From NCBI GenBank assembly GCA_016931295.1, contig JAFGEZ010000047.1, positions 49,575 through 113,574 of the forward strand: 64,000 bases of DNA. Reading direction: 5' to 3'. The DNA comes from Candidatus Krumholzibacteriota bacterium (GTDB lineage Bacteria > Krumholzibacteriota > Krumholzibacteriia > Krumholzibacteriales > Krumholzibacteriaceae). The notes below the pieces were generated by a model. That model was not told the DNA's origin. It did no database searches and saw only the letters and a list, made by a program, of their open reading frames with translations. Of this stretch, positions 16,138 to 23,930 are shown one piece after another; position 1 is the stretch's first letter; every line of letters begins with the position of its first letter. The translations under genes and the position numbers were made by a program.

Positions 16138-17627
16138 GCGCCGCCCCTCCCCTCCGCGGCGGGGCCGATCGACCCTGCCTGCCCCGCCCGCCGCGGCGGA
16201 TCGAGTTTGAACCGCTCGCCGGCGCGCGGGATCGCCGTATCGACGCCCCGCCGCCGCAGGGTGTCGGCGAGAACGCTCGCCTCTCCCATCTCGCCGTGCA
16301 CGAGGAAGACGCGCCGCACGTTTCCGATCCGATCCAGCCACCTGGTCAATCCCTCCCGGTCCGCGTGGCCGGAGAAGCATTCGAAGGAGGCGATGCGCAT
16401 CGTCGGCGTCATCCATTCCCGCTTTGTCTTCCCGCCCTCGCGTCGGACGACCATGACGGGACTCTCGCCGTTGCGCAGCCGGGCGCCGAGCGAGCCGGGC
16501 GAACACCAGCCGACGAGACAGAGCAGGTTCGTCTCGTCGTCGATCATGCGCGCGAGGTGGCGCGGCGAGTTGGCGTATTCGAGATCGCCGCTCGATGTGA
16601 CGAAGACGGCGGGCTCGTGCAACCGCGCGTGCACGGCCATCGTCGTGCGGCTCTTCACCTCGCGCAGCGACGGGAAGGAGAGCAGCCGCCCTCTTAGCGA
16701 ACGCGCGTAGGGAGACAGCGCGTCCGGATACCGCCGGTAGATCGCCGTGATGCTGCGCGCCGTCGGGCTGTCCGACCAGACGATCGTTCCCGGAGGGATC
16801 TCTTTCCGATCCATCGCCTCCTGGATCGCGGCGATGACCTCCTGCGTCTTGCCGAGCGTGAAGGCGGGCACGAGCACGTCCCCCCCGCGTTCGAGAGTCC
16901 GCCCGACCTCGCGGGCGAAACGGCGGCGCGCCTCGTTCGCTCCGGCCTCCCGGACCGAACCCCCGTACGTGGACTCCATGACGACGTAATCCGCCGCGCC
17001 GATCGATCCGTGCGGCGGCGCGAGGAGCAGGTTGTCTCCGCCGATGTCCCCCGAGAACACGACGACGACGGTGTCATCGTTTGCCGGCAACCCGGCGACG
17101 ATCGACGCCGCGCCGAGGAGATGTCCCGCCCGCACGAAACGGAACCGGCAGCCGCCCGCGACGAAGGAGCTGTCGAACCCGACCGGCGTCAGCAGCTCGA
17201 TCGTCCGCTTGATCGCCTCTTTCCGCTCGGCGCCCCGCGAAAGGTTTCCGCTCATGCGAAGCATGACGAGGGTCAGATCGGCGGTCGGCGCCGTGCAGAA
17301 CACGGGGCCGGCGAATCCCGCCTCGACGAGTTCCGGGAGGCGCCCGCAATGATCGAGATGCGCATGGGTGAGGATGAGGAAATCGAGCGTTTCCGGGCGG
17401 GGCGGCAGCGGGGCGTTTGGCGGGCCGAAGATCCCGCAGTCGACGGCGAACCTGGAGACCGCCGTCTCGGCGAGGATGCACGAGCCGCCGACCGTTTGCG
17501 CGCCGCCGACGAAAACAAGCGACGGCGAACCTGCCCCGCCCCCCGCGGGGAAAGCGAATATCAGCATCGCGGCGACTGCCGCGAGAAGGAGGTCCGCCCG
17601 ACGTCGATTCGTGTTCTCGCTCTTCAC
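16134..17627 (-). CDS. apparently exported beta-CASP metallo-beta-lactamase protein
   Basis: This 497-residue protein combines an N-terminal hydrophobic segment (basic RRR, then 'LLLAAVAAMLIFAF', about residues 12-27) with an MBL/beta-CASP body. The zinc motif is HAHLDH (88-93). Later parts include 'VFSGDIGG' (bridging Asp), 'DYVVMESTYGG', and the C-terminal 'FSGHADREGL' and 'FLVHGE' typical of RNA-specificity-factor/CPSF-like beta-CASP nucleases. Such nucleases are cytoplasmic as a rule; here the N-terminus looks like a signal peptide. GTG at 17627 overlaps the stop of the binding-lipoprotein gene (GTGA); an in-frame ATG at 17639 is the alternative. It lies between transporter genes with 4-bp overlaps on both sides. 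Confidence 0.78.
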   Translation of the reverse strand: MKSENTNRRRADLLLAAVAAMLIFAFPAGGGAGSPSLVFVGGAQTVGGSCILAETAVSRFAVDCGIFGPPNAPLPPRPETLDFLILTHAHLDHCGRLPELVEAGFAGPVFCTAPTADLTLVMLRMSGNLSRGAERKEAIKRTIELLTPVGFDSSFVAGGCRFRFVRAGHLLGAASIVAGLPANDDTVVVVFSGDIGGDNLLLAPPHGSIGAADYVVMESTYGGSVREAGANEARRRFAREVGRTLERGGDVLVPAFTLGKTQEVIAAIQEAMDRKEIPPGTIVWSDSPTARSITAIYRRYPDALSPYARSLRGRLLSFPSLREVKSRTTMAVHARLHEPAVFVTSSGDLEYANSPRHLARMIDDETNLLCLVGWCSPGSLGARLRNGESPVMVVRREGGKTKREWMTPTMRIASFECFSGHADREGLTRWLDRIGNVRRVFLVHGEMGEASVLADTLRRRGVDTAIPRAGERFKLDPPRRAGQAGSIGPAAEGRGGA

Positions 17628-19276
17628 TCGAGCCGCCATTCGGCCGCGTTCCAGGTGTCGCCCGACTGTGTGGGATTCGGCCGGTAGTTGCGGAGCCGGA
17701 CCGGCATCGCGTCGAGCTGCGTCACCCACAGGAGGGGAATGATCGGCACTTCCTCGGCGATGATCGCCGAGACGCCGGCGTAGATCCGTCGCCGCTCGTC
17801 GGGGTCGAAGGTGGCCGATCCGAGCGCGAGGAGTTTCGTGAGCTCTTCGTTCCGTATGCGCGAATTGTTCTGCCCGGCCGGCGGGATGTAGTCGGCCGAG
17901 TACGTTCCCTGCTTCGTCGAGGGATCGGGAGGCGAGAGGAAGGCGTAGAGCGCGATGTCGAACCGCCCCCGCTTGAGGACGCCGCCGTCGTCCCATCCGG
18001 CGTAGAGGACCGTCGGGTGGTGATTGCGGATCGTGAGATCGACGCCGATCCTCCGGAACTGCTCCCGGAGAACGACCTCGGTCCGCTCCCTGTTGAGACG
18101 TCCCGCGGTCGTCGTGATCTCGAGCGACAGGGGGCGCCCCTCCTTCTCCCTGATCCCGTCGCCGTCCGCGTCCCTCCATCCCGCCTCCCGGAGGAGACGG
18201 CGCGCCCCGTCGGGATCGTACGGATTGTGCTCCGCGGCGAATCCCGTATGGTAGGGCGAGGACGGATGATCGTCCTCCCAGGCGGGAATCCATACGCCAT
18301 CGTAGATCTTCCCGGAGATCTCGGCGCGGTCGACCGCGAGGGCGAGGGCCCGCCGCACGCGCCTGTCGGCGAGAACGGGATGGTCGAGATTGAGATCGAG
18401 GTGCTCGTTGAAGAGGGCCGCGTTCCGATAGACCCGCACGTCGGTCAAAGACGACGCGACGTCGAGGAGCGCGTTCGGAGCATTGTCGATCGCATCGATC
18501 TCCCCCGCCTCGAGCTGCATGAGGAGCGCGTTCCCGTCGGGCACGAAAACGAGCACGATCTCGGCGATCCCCGGTCCTTCCCCGTAGTAGCGGGGATTCG
18601 CCTCGAGACGGATGTGCGACCCGGCCACCCACTCGCGGAAGACGAATGGCCCCGAGCCGACCGGCGCGCGGTTGAAGGGATCCGAGGCGAAGCCGGGACC
18701 GAGACTCTTCTCGAGGAGGTGCCGGGGCAGCACCGATTCGTCGTAGAAGCAGTCGCCGACGAAGTTCGCGTAGACCTCGCGCAGGTGGAAGACGACGGTG
18801 AAGGAATTCGGCGTCTCGATCCGGTCGATCACGTCCCATCCCTGGCGGGTCTCGACGTTGATCTCCGGGTGCGTCATCACCCGCCAGGTGAATTCGACGT
18901 CGCCGGAGGTGAGCGGCACGCCGTCGTGCCACATCGCGTTCTGCCTGAGTCGGTAGGTGTAGCGGAGATGATCCGGCGAGACGAGCCCGTTCTCGACGGT
19001 GGGTATCTCGCGGATCAGGTCGGGGACGAGTTGCATCGCGTCGTCGTGCCTGACGAACCTGCCGAAGAGGAGATTGCACGCGTAGACGACGCTCACCATC
19101 GAGTTGAGCGCCTCGTTCAGGATCTCGGGCTCCTGCTGCATCCCGATGACGAGCCGGCCGCGAGGGCCGCCGACGCCGCGCGCGCCGTCGCCCGCGTCTT
19201 CTCTTCCCCCGCACCCGGCAAGCAGAATGACGATCGCCGCGGCGGCGGCCCGACGCGCCCTGGACGGGTTCCCCAT
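17624..19276 (-). CDS. peptide ABC transporter substrate-binding lipoprotein (transporter 1)
   Basis: This 550-residue protein is a family 5 extracellular solute-binding protein (DppA/OppA type). Its signal peptide ends in the lipobox LAGC (Cys22), so it is anchored to the membrane by lipid. Family features include 'YTYRLRQNAMWHDGVPLTSGD' (part), 'NRAPVGSGPFVFREW' and 'RRVRRALALAVDR'. It should deliver oligopeptides to the OppB/OppC-type permeases downstream. An MBL gene is inserted between it and the permeases. Confidence 0.9.
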   Translation of the reverse strand: MGNPSRARRAAAAAIVILLAGCGGREDAGDGARGVGGPRGRLVIGMQQEPEILNEALNSMVSVVYACNLLFGRFVRHDDAMQLVPDLIREIPTVENGLVSPDHLRYTYRLRQNAMWHDGVPLTSGDVEFTWRVMTHPEINVETRQGWDVIDRIETPNSFTVVFHLREVYANFVGDCFYDESVLPRHLLEKSLGPGFASDPFNRAPVGSGPFVFREWVAGSHIRLEANPRYYGEGPGIAEIVLVFVPDGNALLMQLEAGEIDAIDNAPNALLDVASSLTDVRVYRNAALFNEHLDLNLDHPVLADRRVRRALALAVDRAEISGKIYDGVWIPAWEDDHPSSPYHTGFAAEHNPYDPDGARRLLREAGWRDADGDGIREKEGRPLSLEITTTAGRLNRERTEVVLREQFRRIGVDLTIRNHHPTVLYAGWDDGGVLKRGRFDIALYAFLSPPDPSTKQGTYSADYIPPAGQNNSRIRNEELTKLLALGSATFDPDERRRIYAGVSAIIAEEVPIIPLLWVTQLDAMPVRLRNYRPNPTQSGDTWNAAEWRLE

Positions 19277-19305
19277 ATCCACCGATCCTCTCTTTGTTCC
19301 GTCCC

Positions 19306-19854
19306 TCAGCGGTCGTGGCCGGCGAACTCCCCGAAGGAGAGCCGCGGCGGCCGCTCTCGCTCTGCCTCGATCTGCTTCTCGCCGAGCAGGTCCGTGGCTT
19401 CCGGGTCGTGGCGCCCGACGACGATCAGCGTGATCACCGTCATGCCCGGCGGGATTTCGAGCGCCCGCGCCACTTCCTCCTCGTCGAATCCGGCGATCGG
19501 ATGCGCCACGAGGCCGAGTTCCGTCGCCCGGAGAACGAGGAAGGAGACCGAGAGCCCCGTATCGAACAGGTAGTACTCCCGCCCCTTCACCAGGCAGTCG
19601 AGCTCGTCCTTCGAATAGACGGCGACGATCATCGACGCGCGCCTGGCCCATTCGTTTCCCGGAGAGAGGGCGTCGAAGAGGCGGTCGAGCGTCTCGCCGC
19701 CGGTCACGAACCGGAATCGCCACGGCTGCTTGTTGAAGCAGGAGGGAGCCAGGGACGCGCACGTCGCGAGGTCGCGCACGAGCGAATCGTCGACGTCGAC
19801 CGGGGCGAGCGCGCGATAGGCCCGACGCTGCTCGATCAGCTTCTTCACCGACAT
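19306..19854 (-). CDS. nitroreductase-family flavoprotein
   Basis: This 182-residue protein matches the FMN-dependent nitroreductase fold: an N-terminal 'EQRRAYRALAPVDVD' (FMN phosphate site), 'SLAPSCFNKQPWRFRFV', 'DTGLSVSFLVLRATELGL', and a C-terminal 'TLIVVGRHDPEA'. Partner and substrate are unknown; the family reduces quinones, nitro compounds or flavins using NAD(P)H. ATG at 19854 has an AAGGAG ribosome site. It lies between ccsA and the peptide-binding lipoprotein gene with gaps under 30 bp, so it is probably in the same transcript. Confidence 0.87.
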   Translation of the reverse strand: MSVKKLIEQRRAYRALAPVDVDDSLVRDLATCASLAPSCFNKQPWRFRFVTGGETLDRLFDALSPGNEWARRASMIVAVYSKDELDCLVKGREYYLFDTGLSVSFLVLRATELGLVAHPIAGFDEEEVARALEIPPGMTVITLIVVGRHDPEATDLLGEKQIEAERERPPRLSFGEFAGHDR

Positions 19855-19880
19855 GTCGTCTCCTTCCGTCGGCCGCGCTC

Positions 19881-20669
19881 CTAGATGTACGCGTGGAGTC
19901 CGCCGAGGAACAGGTTGCCGAGAAACGAGAGCAGAATGATGACGAATCCGACGATCGCAAGGACGGCGAGGGTGCGGCCGAACCAGCGCCCGCGCATGTT
20001 CTGGTGCAGGAGCATGGTGTAGAAGAGCCAGATGACGAGCGCGCCGGTCTCCTTCGGATCCCAGCTCCAGAACCGCCCCCACGCGTTCTTCGCCCAGATC
20101 ATGCCGGCGAAGAGGGCCCCCACGGTGAAGAGCGGATAGCCGATCCGGATCGAGCGGGAGATGATCTCCTCGACGAGATCGCGCGTCCGCCCGCGGCGGA
20201 CGAGCCAGAAGATCCCGCCGCCCGCCGCCGTCAGGAACGCGCCCTCGGCGACGGCGGCAAGCGAGACGTGTATGTAGAACCAGTAGCTCTGCAGCGCGGG
20301 CATCAACTGCCGCGATATCTCCTTCGGCAGCATCGACGCGACGACCATCACCATCACGATGACCGGCGCGACGATCACCCCCGCCTCGAGATTGCCGAAA
20401 CGGCGGATGATGACGATGAAGGCGAAAGCGACGGTCCAGGACATCGTCAGGGCGTATTCGTACATGTTCGAGAAGGGAGGATGCCCGGCGAGAACCCATC
20501 GCGTCGCGTAGCCCGCCGTCAGGAAGAGGAATCCGCCGATGAAGAGCGCCGCGCCCAGGCGGCCGAGCGCCCGCCGCCCGAACCCGAGAAACAGCGAGAA
20601 GACGGCGGTGGATCCCAGGAAGAGCCAGAAAGAGATCCAGAAGAGCTGTACGTCCGGTGTGCCGCTCAT
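19881..20669 (-). CDS. ccsA: cytochrome c biogenesis protein CcsA/ResC (haem exporter)
   Basis: This 262-residue multi-pass membrane protein carries the tryptophan-rich haem-handling motif 'WGRFWSWDPKETGALVIWL' (part) near the C-terminus and conserved His in 'YEYALTMSW' and 'FYIHVSLA' regions, as in CcsA/ResC of System II cytochrome c maturation. With ResB it exports and attaches haem to c-type cytochromes. The start overlaps the ResB stop (ATGA). Confidence 0.9.
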   Translation of the reverse strand: MSGTPDVQLFWISFWLFLGSTAVFSLFLGFGRRALGRLGAALFIGGFLFLTAGYATRWVLAGHPPFSNMYEYALTMSWTVAFAFIVIIRRFGNLEAGVIVAPVIVMVMVVASMLPKEISRQLMPALQSYWFYIHVSLAAVAEGAFLTAAGGGIFWLVRRGRTRDLVEEIISRSIRIGYPLFTVGALFAGMIWAKNAWGRFWSWDPKETGALVIWLFYTMLLHQNMRGRWFGRTLAVLAIVGFVIILLSFLGNLFLGGLHAYI

Positions 20670-22114
20670 CGGTCGTCTCCCGTTTTCGGTATCGGCGCGA
20701 CTCCGCCGACGGCCGCCGCGGCGAGAAGCCCGATCTCGTCGTCGAGACTCGACCGCCACCCGCCCCCCGCCTCGGCGATCACGAGCGCCTCCGGTTCGAC
20801 GGCGCCCAGAAGCGAACGCCGCGTCGTCGAGTACATCATGCCGAGGCCGAGCGTCGCGATGATGACGCCCGCCAGGACCGGGGCGCTCCCCGGATCGCGG
20901 CTCACCTGCAGGCCGGTCACGTAGACGGGCTCGACGTCGATGAAGGCGAGCGTCCCCGGCCGCGCGAACCGCTTGTCAGCGGCGGGGTACCGGAGAAAGA
21001 GCCATCCCCGTTCCGTCCTGGCGCTGTCGCCGAATTCGACGAGGAGCGCCGGGTTCTCCATGGAGCCGCTCGCCGACCACGCCCCGCCGGGACCGGTGCG
21101 GAAGTCGGGAAGAAAGCGGCGTGCCCGAAGAACGAGGCCGTCGATGGCAACTTCCTCGCCCGGGCGGAGGCGGATCCTCCGGGGCGGGGCCGAGGCGCTT
21201 CGCCATTCGACGATCGCCTGCTCGAACACGTCCTCGTCGATGAACCAGGAGCTCTGGAAGACCTCCCACGGACCGACGGAGAAGGGCTTGTTGACCTCGA
21301 CCGTGGCGGTGCGCACCGTGTCACCGCCCGCGTCGATCACGGAGATGACCGAGACGTAGTCGAGCAGCTCGCCCGACGGCCCCCGCAGGATGTCGAAATC
21401 GCGAACGAGCAACTGCCTGTCGTCCCCCTGCAGCGGCAGCGCATCGCCGGGCCGGCCGTACAGGATCTCCGTTCTGCCGCCGACGCTCGTCACGACCGCG
21501 CCGACGGTGACGAGAAGGAGCCCGAGGTGGAAGAGGAGGGTGCCGACGCTCCGAAACCGCCCCGTTTGCGCGGCGAACAGGACGGAATCCGTGTCGGCGC
21601 GCATCGCCACGCGCCATCCGCGGGACCGCAGGTGCCGGGCGAGTCGTTCCGCTGCCGCCCCGACCGCCACCTCGTCGAGACGTTCCGCGGCGCCGAACCG
21701 CCGTCGATGGTGCTCGACGATGTCCCGCTCGTCCCCCCCCGGGCGCTTCCAGGGAACCGTCAACCGGTGCGGCCCCCGCGGCAGCGATGCGGGCGCGTCG
21801 AGACGGAAGGATCGCCGGAGGATGCCCGGCCACCGTGTCGCCACGCAGAGAGATGTCGTGACGAGGAAGAGGCCGAGCACGCCGCGGTACCACGGGGAAT
21901 GGAAGGGATCGTGCAGCCGCAGGAACAAAACCGCGTCGACGGCGCGCTTTCCCCAGCGATCGACGTAGGCGTCGCGCGCCGTCGGCACGTCGGGCGGCAC
22001 GAGCTCGGTCAGGATCCACCCGGCGGCGCTGGCCGCGAACAGGACGGCGATGACGCCGACGGCGAACCGGTTGCCGACGAGAGGCTTCGAGCGCGTATGC
22101 GTGGCTTTCTTCAT
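20666..22114 (-). CDS. resB: cytochrome c biogenesis protein ResB (System II)
   Basis: This 482-residue protein fits ResB/Ccs1. It has two N-terminal membrane helices (about residues 17-35 and 75-95), a third near residue 190 ('TLLFHLGLLLVTVGAVV') and a fourth near the C-terminus ('PVLAGVIIATLGLGMMYS'), around a large periplasmic domain. It works with CcsA to ligate haem to apocytochromes outside the membrane. ATG at 22114 heads a likely operon resB-ccsA-nitroreductase-peptide transporter. A good sigma-70 promoter lies just upstream. Confidence 0.85.
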   Translation of the reverse strand: MKKATHTRSKPLVGNRFAVGVIAVLFAASAAGWILTELVPPDVPTARDAYVDRWGKRAVDAVLFLRLHDPFHSPWYRGVLGLFLVTTSLCVATRWPGILRRSFRLDAPASLPRGPHRLTVPWKRPGGDERDIVEHHRRRFGAAERLDEVAVGAAAERLARHLRSRGWRVAMRADTDSVLFAAQTGRFRSVGTLLFHLGLLLVTVGAVVTSVGGRTEILYGRPGDALPLQGDDRQLLVRDFDILRGPSGELLDYVSVISVIDAGGDTVRTATVEVNKPFSVGPWEVFQSSWFIDEDVFEQAIVEWRSASAPPRRIRLRPGEEVAIDGLVLRARRFLPDFRTGPGGAWSASGSMENPALLVEFGDSARTERGWLFLRYPAADKRFARPGTLAFIDVEPVYVTGLQVSRDPGSAPVLAGVIIATLGLGMMYSTTRRSLLGAVEPEALVIAEAGGGWRSSLDDEIGLLAAAAVGGVAPIPKTGDDR

Positions 22115-22138
22115 GGGCGCCTTTCCCGTGTCGGCGGT

Positions 22139-22167
22139 ATTGTACCGGAAGGCGCCGGCGTCCTCAA
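22139..22167 (-). promoter_or_regulatory. sigma-70 promoter for resB operon
   Basis: On the minus strand TTGAGG (22162-22167) and TACAAT (22139-22144) are 17 bp apart. Four of six and five of six positions match consensus. Transcription would start near 22132, about 18 nt before the resB ATG. Confidence 0.65.
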
Positions 22168-22188
22168 GTGCCTTCCGGGAAAATCCCT

Positions 22189-22218
22189 TTGCCTCCCTCC
22201 CGCGGCGGGGAGTATAAC
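22189..22218 (+). promoter_or_regulatory. sigma-70 promoter for the DUF885-like gene
   Basis: TTGCCT (22189-22194) and TATAAC (22213-22218) are 18 bp apart, about 34 bp before the ATG at 22253. It diverges from the resB promoter; the two -35 boxes lie 21 bp apart. Confidence 0.6.
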
Positions 22219-22252
22219 CGACGGGGAGAGGGATATTCCCGGAAAGGCGATC

Positions 22253-23875
22253 ATGAACGGGCAAAAGACGAGGTTCGTGGCGTGCTCGCTTGCGCTTTTC
22301 TTCTGCGCGGGCGGATGCGGAGCGCCGCCGGAGACGGGGCCCGACCCCTTCATCCGGATCGAGAGCCTGACGTTGCGACTCTACGAACGGATTCATCCCC
22401 TGCGCGCCTCCCGGCTCGGTTTCGCCGGCGCCGACTCGCTGCTCTTCACCTTCGACGAGCGGTGCGTGGCGGACGCGGCGGCGGGCCTCGATTCCCTGCT
22501 CGCGCTCGTCGATTCCCTCTCGTCGGCGATCCTCGGCGCGGAGAGGCGAACCGACGTCGCCCGGGCCGCCGTCTGGGCGCAGGGCCAGCTCTTCTCCCTT
22601 CGCGAGCTCGGCGCCGACCGGCGCGGACCGGTCCTCTACTGCTGGATGGCCGAGGAGGCGCTCGAGGGGATCCCCTACCGGTCCGCGCCCCCCCGCGAGG
22701 GAGAGGCGGAGGCCTATGCAGCTCGCATCTCGCAACTTCCGCGTCTCCTCGAAAACGCCGCCGAACGGATCGTGAATCCCCCCCTCCTCCACGTCGACCT
22801 CGCCGCGGCCAGGCTCGACGGATTGATCGGGAGGTTCGACGCGCTCGCCTCGCGATGCGAGGCGCGATGGGGCGCGCGGGCGCCCGATCTCGACGCCGCG
22901 CGGGCAGCCGTCGTCTCGTTCCGGCGATTCGTCGACGGACCGCTGCGGAGCGAAGCGCGGGGCGGCCTCATCATCGGCGCCGAGAATTTCGCGCGGGTGC
23001 TCCGTTACGACGAAGGGCTCGTCATCGACCCGGTCGCCGCCGCGGCGGACGCGGAGAAGAGCATCCGCCGGTACAACAGCCGCTGGCTCGCCGTGCGCAG
23101 GAGCGCCGGAGAAGCCGGCGGCCGCCGTCACGATCCGGCGGAGATCCTCGCCGCGATCGACGCGGGAGCCGGGCCGGGGGGAAACGTTCCCGCCGTCCGT
23201 ATCGTGCAGGCGAAACCGCCGCACGCGGTCGGTGCGGATCCCTTCCTGGCGCCGCCCGCCGTCCCGCCGCCCGTCGCCGCGCTGGAAGCAGCCTGCCCCG
23301 TGTCCGGACACCTCCCCGTCGTTTTCCTCGATCCAACGTCGACCGACGGGGATGCCGCGGCGCTCCGCATCGCCCTCTTCCGCGTCTCCGCGAACGCCAG
23401 GGACTACGACCGGGAGCTCTGCCGCACCGCATCGCCGCTCGGGATCCTCTTCGCATCGCGCCTCGCCAGAATGGCCTTCGTCGACCACGTCGTCCAGGAT
23501 CTCGTCGACGCCTCCGACGACGACGCGCTGCGGCGGTCGTTCTACGAGGACCGCATCCGGGCGCTGGCCGTCCTGGTCGTCACGATGCGGCTGCACGGGG
23601 GCTCGTACACCTCCGAGGCGGCCGCGGTCCAGCTCCGCTCCGCCGTGCCGGGCATGACCGCTCTCGACGCCGCCTCGATCGTCGCCGCCGCGTCGATCGA
23701 CCCGTCGATCGCCTATCCGGGAATCGCGATCCTCCTCTCGGATGAGCTCGTCAGGAAGGCCTCCTTCCTCCCCGGCGGGGGAACGCCCCGGGAGAAGGCG
23801 CGACGCCTGCTGCTCGCCCGCGCCGGACGGCCGCTTCCCGACATCGTCGACGAGGCGACCGTCGACCGCCCGTAG
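22253..23875 (+). CDS. lipoprotein-like DUF885 homologue lacking the zinc motif
   Basis: This 540-residue protein has a signal peptide ending near Cys22 (AGGC, a weak lipobox). The body follows the DUF885 plan: 'HPLRASRLGFAGADSL' near the start, a 'YAARISQLPRLLENAAERI' region, and a C-terminal 'SYTSEAAAVQLRSAVPGMT' then 'IAYPGIAILLSDELVRKA' that aligns in style with the family's late helical region. The zinc site expected in this family (HE-x-PGH, then EGWA) is absent: the matching stretch reads 'TASPLGILFASRLARM' and 'FVDHVVQDL'. It may therefore be a pseudoenzyme. Family assignment is by pattern recall and moderate. ATG at 22253 has a GGAAAGG ribosome site. Confidence 0.55.
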   Translation: MNGQKTRFVACSLALFFCAGGCGAPPETGPDPFIRIESLTLRLYERIHPLRASRLGFAGADSLLFTFDERCVADAAAGLDSLLALVDSLSSAILGAERRTDVARAAVWAQGQLFSLRELGADRRGPVLYCWMAEEALEGIPYRSAPPREGEAEAYAARISQLPRLLENAAERIVNPPLLHVDLAAARLDGLIGRFDALASRCEARWGARAPDLDAARAAVVSFRRFVDGPLRSEARGGLIIGAENFARVLRYDEGLVIDPVAAAADAEKSIRRYNSRWLAVRRSAGEAGGRRHDPAEILAAIDAGAGPGGNVPAVRIVQAKPPHAVGADPFLAPPAVPPPVAALEAACPVSGHLPVVFLDPTSTDGDAAALRIALFRVSANARDYDRELCRTASPLGILFASRLARMAFVDHVVQDLVDASDDDALRRSFYEDRIRALAVLVVTMRLHGGSYTSEAAAVQLRSAVPGMTALDAASIVAAASIDPSIAYPGIAILLSDELVRKASFLPGGGTPREKARRLLLARAGRPLPDIVDEATVDRP

Positions 23876-23930
23876 CGGGCCCTGCAACAGAAGAGCGCCC
23901 GTTCCGTATATCCGACATGGAGGTGACGAC

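Noticed and set aside
20657-23875. Long plus-strand open frame running through the resB/ccsA region into the DUF885-like gene
   Set aside because: Only the part from 22253 has a ribosome site, signal peptide and family features; the rest is antisense to ccsA and resB.
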